Part shown: one piece after another, positions 28,511-36,961 of the stretch
Layout: every line of letters starts with the position of its first letter
How positions within the stretch are numbered: position 1 is the stretch's first letter
Origin: Bacillus salipaludis
GTDB taxonomy: Bacteria; Bacillota; Bacilli; Bacillales_B; DSM-18226
Assembly: GCF_004358205.1 (NCBI RefSeq)
Contig: NZ_SMYO01000001.1
Span: forward strand, 62,001 to 126,000
DNA length: 64,000 nucleotides
Direction: 5' to 3'
Translations under genes and position numbers: made by a program
Notes under the pieces: model-generated
What the model was told of the DNA's origin: nothing
Seen by the model: the letters and a program-made list of their open reading frames with translations, nothing else
Databases searched by the model: none

Positions 28511-29470
28511 TTATTTTGTAACGGTCGCCATTTCCACTTCTGGTGACGTAACCTTATCATAGAAATCAACGAACTTATCACGATCCTCAGTATTACGGTA
28601 TGCCATTGCAACACGTGGATGTTCATTCAATACACCGGAAATCATGTAAGGAATGATATAGCCCCACTCCCATTTTTGACGCATTTCCAGCATATGTTTT
28701 TCAATAATACCAAGAACAGGCTTAAGCTCATAGCTTGTTTTTTGAATGTAGCTAACAAGAAGCTCTGTGTGACAGTTACCGGCTGCACGACCCATACCAT
28801 ATACAGAGGAATCCAAGAAAGTAACTCCACTTCGCATTGCAGCGATTGTATTGGCAAACGCTAACTGCATATTGTTATGTGTATGAATTCCAAGTTCTTT
28901 GTTAGGCACCAAATCTTTAAACTTTTTCACGAGATGTTCAATATCAGCAGGATCTAAGCTTCCAAAGGAGTCAACGATATACACAACATCTACAGGACTG
29001 TTTCGTACCAATTCAAAAGCTTCAATTAGTTGCTTTTCAGGTACACTTGATAACGCCATAATGTTAAGGGTAGTCTCATACCCCAAATCATGAAACATTT
29101 TAACAAGTTCCAAGCCCTTGTCCACTTCTCGGATATAGCAAGCGACTCGGATCATATCTAAAACACTCTGTTCGCGTGGCAGGATGTCATTAGGGTCTAC
29201 ACGACCAATATCTACTAAAGCAGATAACTTCGTAAACTTTTTCTCAGGAATGATTTCTTTTAGGAAGTTATCGTCAAGAAATCTCCATGGATTGGGTTCC
29301 GTTGCTTTAAGAAGCTTTGGTGAGTTTTTGTAACCAATCTCCATATATTCAACGCCAGCTTCACTTAGTCCATTATACAGGTCTTGAACAAATTCGACGC
29401 TGAAATCCCAATTATTAACCAAACCACCATCCCGAATCGTACAATCTAAAATTTTACTACGTTGTCCCAT
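28511..29470 (-). CDS. HMGL-like aldolase-domain protein
   Basis: 319-residue TIM-barrel of the HMG-CoA lyase/4-hydroxy-2-oxovalerate aldolase/isopropylmalate synthase family. LDCTIRDGG carries the catalytic Arg-Asp, and GIHTHNNMQLAFANTIAA supplies the metal-binding H-x-H; GMGRAAGNCHTE is the usual GxGxxxGN loop. No C-terminal dehydrogenase-binding domain. ATG 29470 is 7 bases after GGGGGAG. Convergent with the S-box gene. Substrate unknown. Confidence 0.82.
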   Translation of the reverse strand: MGQRSKILDCTIRDGGLVNNWDFSVEFVQDLYNGLSEAGVEYMEIGYKNSPKLLKATEPNPWRFLDDNFLKEIIPEKKFTKLSALVDIGRVDPNDILPREQSVLDMIRVACYIREVDKGLELVKMFHDLGYETTLNIMALSSVPEKQLIEAFELVRNSPVDVVYIVDSFGSLDPADIEHLVKKFKDLVPNKELGIHTHNNMQLAFANTIAAMRSGVTFLDSSVYGMGRAAGNCHTELLVSYIQKTSYELKPVLGIIEKHMLEMRQKWEWGYIIPYMISGVLNEHPRVAMAYRNTEDRDKFVDFYDKVTSPEVEMATVTK

Positions 29471-29892
29471 GATGTAACTCCCCCTATTTTCCCACATACT
29501 AAAATTATTTTACCTTTAATACGTTTATTTATTAAAATTCTTATTGTGTTTATATCATTTTTCGATAAAATGTGTCAATCCATTTTCCTGAAAATTCAAG
29601 ATTTTTCTTTTTATTCACTGAAACTTACAGTATAAATTACCTAATTCTTTCTACTATAACTATAATTCGTTAGTTAGGGAATCCTTTTAAAATAAAATTC
29701 TTTCAGAAATTCATAAAAAGCCGCAACTGTGTTTAATTCTAATATTTCTTTTGGAATTGTTGTGAGATTGGGATTAAAAAAGAATTCTTCCCATCGTACC
29801 AAAGTTTAACTTACTTGAAAGAAGCTTAAGTTGATATAATTGTTTTACATACATTTTTAAAAATACGTTACATGCCATTTGGGGGAACTGAA

Positions 29893-30477
29893 ATGTGTCC
29901 TTTTTATAATTATCAAGGAAACTCAGAACAAGGGAACACTCTATTTAAAATCAAAGTGAAGGAAATGATGGAAGAAAAAGAAATTGAGGTCTCTTCAGGA
30001 ATTATCGAAGAAATCATCACACGCTCTATCCTTGACAATAGGGAAATTGTTTTTCTATGTATTGGCTCAGATCGATATGTCGGAGACTCACTGGGACCAC
30101 TAGTGGGTACGATGCTTAGAGAAAGCGATGTTCCATATCATATATACGGAACCTTGAAAGAACCCGTACATGCCTTTAACTTAAAGGATATTTTGAAAGA
30201 CATCCATAAGCAACATAAAAAGCCGTTAATTATCAGTATTGATGCTTGTTTGGGAGAAAAAAACCAAGTCGGTTTTATTTATTTTAACAAAGGACCACTC
30301 GCCCCTGGGAGTGCCCTTGAAAAAATTCTTCCGAAAGTGGGGGATTACCATTTCAAAAGTATGATTAACTATATTGATCCATTACCAGCATCACAGTTTC
30401 TCAATGACACCCGTTTATTTACTATTTTTAATTTTGCAAGAACCATTGTAAAAATTATTTGTCATACAATAAAATAA
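29893..30477 (+). CDS. yyaC: Sporulation protein YyaC (GPR-like protease fold)
   Basis: 194-residue DUF1256 protein. FLCIGSDRYVGDSLGPLVGTML and ISIDACLG fit the spore-protease-like YyaC family, related to the germination protease fold. ATG 29893 follows GGGGGAACTGAA; an upstream in-frame ATG lacks an SD. Role in the forespore is inferred from the family. Confidence 0.88.
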   Translation: MCPFYNYQGNSEQGNTLFKIKVKEMMEEKEIEVSSGIIEEIITRSILDNREIVFLCIGSDRYVGDSLGPLVGTMLRESDVPYHIYGTLKEPVHAFNLKDILKDIHKQHKKPLIISIDACLGEKNQVGFIYFNKGPLAPGSALEKILPKVGDYHFKSMINYIDPLPASQFLNDTRLFTIFNFARTIVKIICHTIK

Positions 30478-30494
30478 ACACCATTATTTAAAAA

Positions 30495-30534
30495 AACCAG
30501 AGCTCCTTTACAAATTTCTAAAGTAGCTCTGGTT
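30495..30534. terminator. Bidirectional terminator between yyaC and citMHS
   Basis: AACCAGAGCT / AGCTCTGGTT with T-run on the plus strand and A-run before it. Confidence 0.9.
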
Positions 30535-30543
30535 TTTTCATTA

Positions 30544-31875
30544 TTAAAAAATACTAAATGCACCAGTTAGTATAGCAACGATAATGATAACGAAAGAGCA
30601 GAATACAGACCATTTAAATGCAGACTTCTGGAACTCTCCCAGGTCGGTATTAATCATTCCTACTAATAGCAGTGTAGAGGCTACTAAAGGGCTTAAAAAG
30701 TGTACAGGCTGGCCCAATACAGAAGCTCTGGCGATTTCTAATGGGTCTACCCCATATGTGGACCCCGCTTCCGCCAAGATTGGTAACACTCCAAAATAAT
30801 AAGCATCATTTGACAAAACGAAAGTAAAAGGCATACTTGTCAGAGCTACTACTGCTGGAAAGAATGACCCTAAAGAATCGGGAATAATCGAAACGAGTGA
30901 ATGAGCGATTGCGTCCACCATCTTTGTTCCAGAAAAAATACCCGTGAAGATTCCCGCTGCAAAAACGAGTGTAACAACCGTCAACGCATTTCCTGCATGT
31001 GCCATTATCCGCTCTTTTTGTTGCTCCAAATTTGGATAGTTGATCAGGCAAGCTAATACAAACCCAATAAGAAATAGTACCGGAGCCGGTAATATTCCCA
31101 TTACCAAAACAACCATTACCGCAATTGTTAACAGCAGATTGAACCATATTAGTTTGGGACGCTTGATATTTCCTGGCATCTCAATCGCAATAGCGGCTTC
31201 AGGAATAGCTGAAAGGTTTCTGGAAGGTGGCTCTATAGTAATTACACCAATTTTTTTTCGTTCCTTTTTGCCTAGAAAATAGGCTGTAACAAGGATACTT
31301 CCAATTCCAGCAAACAAGGTAGGTAAGAGCGGGAGAAAAAATTCATTTGCGTCAAGGCCCAAAGAGGCAATGGCCCTTGTAGCAGGCCCTCCCCATGGAG
31401 TCATACCACTCATTATACTGACAGAAAGCATTGATATAGTCCCAAGTACTAGTGGACTCATGCCCAATCGCAAATATAAGGGCAGCATTGCTGAAATCGT
31501 AATCATGTGTGTAGTTGTACCGTCTCCGTCAAGAGCAACTAGCAAGGCAATGATTGCAGTTCCAATGGCGATTTTTACCGGATCCCCTTTTACGAATCTT
31601 AACATTTGCTTAATAAGCGGGTCGAACAATCCTGCATCAATTAAAATACCGAAAAAAAGAATTGCAAACAATAATAGTGCCGCTGAAGGGGCAACAACCT
31701 TTAAACCCTCCATCATCATATCTCCCAGCTTTAAGCCAAAGCCGCCAATTAATGCGAAGACAATTGGAACCACTACAAGGGCTATAACCGGAGATAATCT
31801 CTTTGACATAATCAAGTAAGTAAATACGACAACCATTGAAACTCCTAAAAAAGTAATAATATAAATCCCCTCCAT
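30544..31875 (-). CDS. CitMHS-family citrate:metal symporter
   Basis: 443 residues, about 12 helices. Family sequences include [21 protein letters not shown] and [18 protein letters not shown], typical of CitM/CitH, which import divalent-metal-citrate complexes. Downstream of lysR in the same direction, near prpF, so the imported acid may be citrate, aconitate or a methylated tricarboxylate. The SD before ATG 31875 is weak. Confidence 0.9.
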   Translation of the reverse strand: MEGIYIITFLGVSMVVVFTYLIMSKRLSPVIALVVVPIVFALIGGFGLKLGDMMMEGLKVVAPSAALLLFAILFFGILIDAGLFDPLIKQMLRFVKGDPVKIAIGTAIIALLVALDGDGTTTHMITISAMLPLYLRLGMSPLVLGTISMLSVSIMSGMTPWGGPATRAIASLGLDANEFFLPLLPTLFAGIGSILVTAYFLGKKERKKIGVITIEPPSRNLSAIPEAAIAIEMPGNIKRPKLIWFNLLLTIAVMVVLVMGILPAPVLFLIGFVLACLINYPNLEQQKERIMAHAGNALTVVTLVFAAGIFTGIFSGTKMVDAIAHSLVSIIPDSLGSFFPAVVALTSMPFTFVLSNDAYYFGVLPILAEAGSTYGVDPLEIARASVLGQPVHFLSPLVASTLLLVGMINTDLGEFQKSAFKWSVFCSFVIIIVAILTGAFSIF

Positions 31876-32102
31876 CAAAGAAATCGCTTACAAACCCAGA
31901 GAAAAAAAGATAATGGTTATTTCCAACCCTATTAATTCTCTGAAAACTATATTTTTAGAATATTTCATCAATCAAAATAAGTAAAATATATATTTTTTTA
32001 ATATTTTCTAAAAAAAAACTTATAATCCCGTTCGTTTATTTTATTGCAAGCGATTTATAGAGTGAAGACAAGAAAAAAGTATAACTTTTCCTTACACTTT
32101 TT

Positions 32103-32966
32103 TCATAAATTAGGATTTTGGTTTAAAAAATTTATAAAAGTTTTTACAGTTGTTAGCTGCAATTCGTCTTTATTGTACATTAACCACGTACTTCTTAAAA
32201 CAGGTGTACCATTCTTGTAAGACAATCCATAAGTAAATAAATTATCAGAGGGTTGCAAACAAATTTCAGGCAATATTGCAATTCCTAAATCATTTTTAAC
32301 CATTTCTTTGCAGGTTTCTTGTCGATCCGTTTCCATTGTTACGAGTGGCGGTTCTGTAAATCGGTCGTGCCACCAGCCATTAATAAGATTTTTTAGGGAA
32401 CTGTCTGTTTGATAATGAATAAAGGGAAGTTCCGGCAATTTTTTCATGTCGACCTCACGTTTGGAAATAAGACAAAGTCTTTCTTCGTGGAGCATCGTTT
32501 TAGCTCCATACCAATCGTAATTTCCGCGCAGTATTCCCAATTGGACACTTGAAGCATTAAGTAAGTTCATAATACTGGTACTCCAACCCGTATTAACACT
32601 AAATTGAACATTAGGATATTCGGTAGAGAACTGCTTTAATAGTTTAGGAAGCTTATATTGTGCAAAGTTACTCGATACTCCTAATCGCAAAGTTCCTCTT
32701 ACTTCCTCCTTCATATTAAGGATGTAATCTTTCGTTTGTTGAAGTTTTTTTATCATTTCTTCTGCATAATCAGCTAAATAAACACCCTCTGAAGTAAATT
32801 CAATCCCTCCTTTTATTTTATAAAACAATTCCGTTCCAAGCTCTTTTTCTAAATTCTTCAATCTGTAGGTTAAAGCTGGCTGTGAAATATATAGCCGCTC
32901 CGATGCTCTGCTAATATTTTTTTCTTCGAACAAAACTTTGATCGCAACCCAATCTTTCTCGTCCAT
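32103..32966 (-). CDS. LysR-family transcriptional regulator
   Basis: 287 residues. N-terminal winged HTH (KNISRASERLYISQPALTYR, then LKNLEKELGTELFYK) and a C-terminal effector domain beginning RGTLRLGVSSNFAQYKLPKL. It sits between citMHS and the divergent prpF, the classical arrangement for controlling both; the 142 bases before prpF would hold its binding sites. Confidence 0.9.
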   Translation of the reverse strand: MDEKDWVAIKVLFEEKNISRASERLYISQPALTYRLKNLEKELGTELFYKIKGGIEFTSEGVYLADYAEEMIKKLQQTKDYILNMKEEVRGTLRLGVSSNFAQYKLPKLLKQFSTEYPNVQFSVNTGWSTSIMNLLNASSVQLGILRGNYDWYGAKTMLHEERLCLISKREVDMKKLPELPFIHYQTDSSLKNLINGWWHDRFTEPPLVTMETDRQETCKEMVKNDLGIAILPEICLQPSDNLFTYGLSYKNGTPVLRSTWLMYNKDELQLTTVKTFINFLNQNPNL

Positions 32967-33108
32967 TGGAATCCTCCATTCATAGAGTTATAAATTTTTT
33001 TTTGTATTTTCCTACAAAATTATCTATTTTACTTATGATCTAGCTTATCATATTATGTTTTCAAAAGAACAACAGTTTTTCAAAAAATCAAAAAGGTGGT
33101 TTTGTAAC

Positions 33109-34245
33109 ATGAGAGTCCCAGTTGTCATTATGCGTGGTGGAACCAGTAAGGGAGTATTTCTCAATTATGAGCACATGCCGGAAAATCGTGCTATTTGGGA
33201 GGACTTTCTTCTTGATATCATGGGCAGTCCCGATCAAAGGCAAATTGACGGGCTTGGCGGTGCAAATTCCTTAACTAGTAAAGCTGCTATTATTAAAAAA
33301 TCTACTATTCAAGGTGTAGACATTGAGTATACCTTTGCACAGGTAAGCCTTGATAATCAATTCGTAGATTTTAGTGGTAATTGCGGCAATATTTCTTCTG
33401 CAGTTGGGCCCTATGCAATTGAACAAGGTCTTGTACATCCAATTGAACCAGTTACAAAAATCAAAATATTAAATACAAACACAAACAAGTTAATTATATC
33501 TGAAGTTGAAGTAAAAAATGGGAAAGTTCAAACAGAAGGAAGTTGTTCAATCCCTGGTGTCCCGGGAACAGGTTCCCCTATTTACCTTTCCTTCACCCGT
33601 TCGGAAGGGGCTGTAACCGGAAGGCTTTTTCCGACCGGAAAACCATTGGACTGGATTGAAACAAAAAATGGAACCATACCCATTTCGATTATTGACGTTG
33701 CCAATCCACTTGTTTTCGTCAGAGCACAGGATGTGGGGCTTATTGGAAATGAATCGCCTAACGAGTACACTCCTGAAAAATTAATGGATTTAGAAGAAAT
33801 TAGATCTGCAGCAGCTGAAATGTGCCACTTTTCTAAAAAAGAGGACGCAACTAAAAAATCTCCTGCCGTACCGAAAATGACTATCATTGCCCCTCCAATG
33901 GAGTATATTGATTCAACAGGTACGATGAGAAAAGCGTCGGATATGGATCTGACAATCAGAATGATGTCCATGCAAAAGCCGCATCAAGCGCTTGCGATTA
34001 CAGGCGCGATTTGTACAACTGCGGCTGCTTTCCTGAGGGATACTATTTTATCAGATATTGTAATACCTAACCATGAAATTGTTAGATTGGCACACCCTGC
34101 CGGAATTATGGAAACAAAGGTAGATTTGCTTGCCGGCCATATCAATGCAATAAAGGTAGTTCGTACAGCCAGAACCATCCTTGAGGGTTTTGTTTTTACA
34201 AAGGAAAATTATCAAATTTTAGAACTAGCTGCTCAAGCAAATTAA
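33109..34245 (+). CDS. prpF: PrpF-family aconitate/methylaconitate isomerase
   Basis: 378 residues. Starts MRVPVVIMRGGTSKGVFL, with the fold signature RGGTSKG; FSGNCGNISSAVGPYAIEQG carries the first catalytic Cys and GAICTTAAAFL the second half-site. Members isomerise 2-methyl-trans-aconitate (with AcnD), aconitate or oxalomesaconate. No acnD or prpBCD here; the CitMHS partner argues for isomerising an imported tricarboxylate such as trans-aconitate. ATG 33109 has AAGGTGG 8 bases upstream. Confidence 0.86.
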   Translation: MRVPVVIMRGGTSKGVFLNYEHMPENRAIWEDFLLDIMGSPDQRQIDGLGGANSLTSKAAIIKKSTIQGVDIEYTFAQVSLDNQFVDFSGNCGNISSAVGPYAIEQGLVHPIEPVTKIKILNTNTNKLIISEVEVKNGKVQTEGSCSIPGVPGTGSPIYLSFTRSEGAVTGRLFPTGKPLDWIETKNGTIPISIIDVANPLVFVRAQDVGLIGNESPNEYTPEKLMDLEEIRSAAAEMCHFSKKEDATKKSPAVPKMTIIAPPMEYIDSTGTMRKASDMDLTIRMMSMQKPHQALAITGAICTTAAAFLRDTILSDIVIPNHEIVRLAHPAGIMETKVDLLAGHINAIKVVRTARTILEGFVFTKENYQILELAAQAN

Positions 34246-34298
34246 CTTTCTACTATTGTCGAAGTCATAAAAATTAAGAAGAAACGGGGACATTTTAT

Positions 34299-34445
34299 AT
34301 GTGGGTAATCACCTTGCATACGGAGGAAAGTATTAAAATATTTGAATTTTCTACTGAAAGAGAAGCTAGAGATGCAATGCTAGAAATGGGCGGAAATTTG
34401 ATCTTAACCGAAGTAATTTATTTTAATGACCCGTGCTTCGTTTAG
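34299..34445 (+). CDS. Small conserved protein, 48 residues (paralogue of 21345-21509)
   Basis: MWVITLHTEESIKIFEFSTE, REARDAMLEMGG, LTEVIYFNDPCFV. GGGGA lies 10 bases before the ATG. Pattern for pattern it matches the reverse-strand gene at 21345, so both are likely real. Function unknown. Confidence 0.7.
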   Translation: MWVITLHTEESIKIFEFSTEREARDAMLEMGGNLILTEVIYFNDPCFV

Positions 34446-34522
34446 ATAGTTTCTATTATAAATGTTGTGTAACGACAATAAACTACTGCTCAAGAAATGG
34501 AAGTGTCTAAGGAAATAAATAA

Positions 34523-34557
34523 AAGCGATGTTATTTTTAAGTTATAATACATCGCTT
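34523..34557 (+). terminator. Terminator after the 48-residue gene
   Basis: AAGCGATGT / ACATCGCTT stem followed by T7. Confidence 0.88.
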
Positions 34558-34752
34558 TTTTTATTTCACAATAAAACGACTCCTTTATTGTTTAAATTTG
34601 GTCCCTTTATTTTCTTAAATTTCTATTAAAATCTACTAAATTATTTCTTAATTTCTTCTTACATTCTTCTTAGCCTGTTCATTATTTATTCATATTCATT
34701 CATTAATATAGTTTTTAACATCTAATAGATTACAAATTTTAGGAGTGGAAGA

Positions 34753-35604
34753 ATGAAGAAATGGATTCTTACGGGCATCATGATCAGTGCACTGGGATTG
34801 TCTGCTTGCAGCAATAGTACCGTCATGAAATCCGATTCAGGAAATATCTCACAAGATGAATTATATCAAGCATTGAAAACAAAGTATGGTACACAGACAC
34901 TTCAAGAGCTTGCGGTTGAAAAAGTTTTGTCTAAAGAATATACCGTTACTAAATCTGCAATTGATGCGGAGGTTAAAAAAGTAAAAGAACAACTGGGTGA
35001 TCAATTTCTAACCACTTTACAGCAATACGGCTACAAAGATGAGGCCGACTATAGGAACGTAGTGAAGCTAAATCTTTTAGAGGAGAAAGCGGTATATAAA
35101 ACCCTTAAAGTTACCGATCAAGAATTAAAGGATGCATACGCTAGTTACAAGCCAGAAATTCGTGCCCGTCATATTTTGGTCAACGATAAGAAAACTGCAG
35201 ATGAAGTGGAAGCTAAACTCAAAAAAGGCGAAAAATTTGAAGATTTGGCGAAAAAGTATTCACAAGATCCAGCAAGTTCATCAAATGGCGGTGATCTTGG
35301 GTGGTTTGGAACTGGTGAAATGGACGCGGATTTTGAAAAAGCAGCCTATGCTTTAAAACTAAAAGAAGTCAGTGACCCGGTCAAAACTCAATATGGATAC
35401 CATATTATTCAATTGACAGATAAAAAGGCGAAAAAATCATTCGCACAAATGAAAAATACCCTTACAGATCAAGTGAAAGAAACAAAGGTCACGCAGGAAA
35501 AGATTGCAACTGTTTTAAAAGCTGAATTTAAAAAGGCGCATGTTAACATTTCGGATAAAGATTTGAAAAAAGCCACAGATTTCTCAGCCTTGACCAGTCA
35601 ATAA
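34753..35604 (+). CDS. prsA: PrsA-family foldase lipoprotein
   Basis: Peptidyl-prolyl isomerase that folds secreted proteins outside the membrane. Lipobox LSAC ends the signal peptide at Cys-19; the parvulin domain spans about residues 134-225 (IRARHILVNDKKTADEVEAK, GGDLGWFGTGEMDADFEKAA, VKTQYGYHIIQLTDKK). 283 residues, the usual PrsA length. Convergent with the LysM hydrolase and sharing its terminator. Confidence 0.94.
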   Translation: MKKWILTGIMISALGLSACSNSTVMKSDSGNISQDELYQALKTKYGTQTLQELAVEKVLSKEYTVTKSAIDAEVKKVKEQLGDQFLTTLQQYGYKDEADYRNVVKLNLLEEKAVYKTLKVTDQELKDAYASYKPEIRARHILVNDKKTADEVEAKLKKGEKFEDLAKKYSQDPASSSNGGDLGWFGTGEMDADFEKAAYALKLKEVSDPVKTQYGYHIIQLTDKKAKKSFAQMKNTLTDQVKETKVTQEKIATVLKAEFKKAHVNISDKDLKKATDFSALTSQ

Positions 35605-35630
35605 AAGCAATCTCTTACTCTATAAAAATA

Positions 35631-35657
35631 GGAACTCTTATTCAAAATAAGAGTTCC
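35631..35657. terminator. Shared terminator, prsA / LysM-NlpC hydrolase
   Basis: GGAACTCTTATT and AATAAGAGTTCC form a perfect 12-bp stem between the two convergent genes. Confidence 0.9.
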
Positions 35658-35666
35658 TTCAATAAA

Positions 35667-36473
35667 CTAAAATTGCCTTGCACCTAGATACCGAGGCTTC
35701 CAATAAGAATTATCCATATCGGAAATTTCGACTCCCTGAGATGATCCGGAATGAATGAACTTTCCATTCCCTACATAAATCCCCATATGCGAAGGACCTG
35801 ATTTATACGTTTCATAATAAACAAAATCACCAACCGATAAAGAAGATACCGGCTTCATCATGCTCCAATAACCAGCAACCGTCTGACGAGAGATAGGCTT
35901 TTGTTTTTTTATTACATAGTAAATAAAACCGCTGCAATCAAAGCCGCTTGTTGTCGTTCCTCCCCATTTGTAAGGGGTTCCAATCACTGCTTTAGCATCG
36001 CGTATCAACTGATCTGAATTTAATTCTTCCGCGGTAGAACTTGTGGTTTCATTCGTTTTAATCGATTGAGTGGTCATTTTACCGCTGACTTTAAGTTTTT
36101 GACCTAGTCGGATAAAATCTGTTTTCAGTCCATTTAATGACTTCAATTGGTTTACAGTTGTATGATATTTTTTAGCGATTCCTGACAGTGTATCGCCTTT
36201 TTTTACTGTATATATGTATGAAGTCGGAGTGGTGCTCACTTTGGCAACACTTTTTCCATTTACGGGGATATTAATATTCTGCCCGACAATGATTCGATCA
36301 TTTTTTAATTTGTTCGCAGATTTTATTTTAGCAACTGAAATATGGTATTGCTTGGAATACTTTGATAAGGTATCTCCTTTTTTAACCTTAATATTCATGG
36401 CCATTGCTGAAGTGCTATATAAAGAAGTCCCAAATACTGTAGCTGCTACCAATGTTAAAAGTTTCTTTTTCAT
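35667..36473 (-). CDS. LysM-NlpC/P60 peptidoglycan endopeptidase
   Basis: Secreted 268-residue cell-wall hydrolase cleaving D-gamma-Glu-DAP bonds. Signal peptide to AMA; two LysM modules ([38 protein letters not shown]); NlpC/P60 domain with Cys in [11 protein letters not shown] and His in [10 protein letters not shown]. Similar to LytE/LytF/CwlS but with fewer LysMs. The ATG at 36473 follows GGGGGAG at only 3 bases; the in-frame GTG four codons earlier contains that SD. Confidence 0.92.
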   Translation of the reverse strand: MKKKLLTLVAATVFGTSLYSTSAMAMNIKVKKGDTLSKYSKQYHISVAKIKSANKLKNDRIIVGQNINIPVNGKSVAKVSTTPTSYIYTVKKGDTLSGIAKKYHTTVNQLKSLNGLKTDFIRLGQKLKVSGKMTTQSIKTNETTSSTAEELNSDQLIRDAKAVIGTPYKWGGTTTSGFDCSGFIYYVIKKQKPISRQTVAGYWSMMKPVSSLSVGDFVYYETYKSGPSHMGIYVGNGKFIHSGSSQGVEISDMDNSYWKPRYLGARQF

Positions 36474-36636
36474 TTTCTCCCCCACGCTATCTATATAATC
36501 ACTTTTCCAGTTTACTTACTATTTGGAGAGATTGCTAGATTATGTCGAAAATTGTTAGCTAAATGAAATAATTTTGTAATATATTGTGGTTTAAATGAAA
36601 GTTTAGGAGAATATTTAAAATTTCATAAAAAAACCA

Positions 36637-36654
36637 GAGAGTAACTTTACTCTC
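36637..36654 (-). terminator. Terminator overlapping the stop of the 63-residue gene
   Basis: GAGAGTAA / TTACTCTC perfect stem, with TTTTTTT on the reverse strand; the stop codon is inside the stem. Confidence 0.78.
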
Positions 36655-36838
36655 CGGCAGACACTACGATCTCATATCCGTGTTGTTTAAGATCGCTTTC
36701 ATATACTTCAGGCGTTACTATGTAATAGGTTTCGCCATCGTTATTCGAAATAACAATTTCGCTTGGACTTTTATCAACTTGGGCCTCAATTAAATTTTCA
36801 TACGGAGCACCAAGTAATTCTGTTACGTTACCAGCCAT
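36647..36838 (-). CDS. Small hypothetical protein, 63 residues
   Basis: Starts MAGNVTELLGAPYENLIEAQ behind GGGGGTGTAATC and ends YESDLKQHGYEIVVSAGE. Acidic, soluble, no motif I recognise. Downstream of adhE in the same direction with a hairpin between them, so probably a separate unit. Confidence 0.6.
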   Translation of the reverse strand: MAGNVTELLGAPYENLIEAQVDKSPSEIVISNNDGETYYIVTPEVYESDLKQHGYEIVVSAGE

Positions 36839-36914
36839 GATTACACCCCCTATTTCGAGTGATTGTAACAGAATTTTATGAAAAATGAAAGGAGAAACCT
36901 TCAAAAAGCAAAGA

Positions 36915-36951
36915 AGAGAACCTCTCCTTTGCAAGGAAGACTCTCTTCTGA
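36915..36951 (-). terminator. Terminator after adhE
   Basis: Outer stem AGAAGAGA/TCTCTTCT with a smaller inner stem CTTCC...GGAG, then TTTGCTTTTTG on the reverse strand. Confidence 0.65.
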
Positions 36952-36961
36952 TTAGCGGAGA

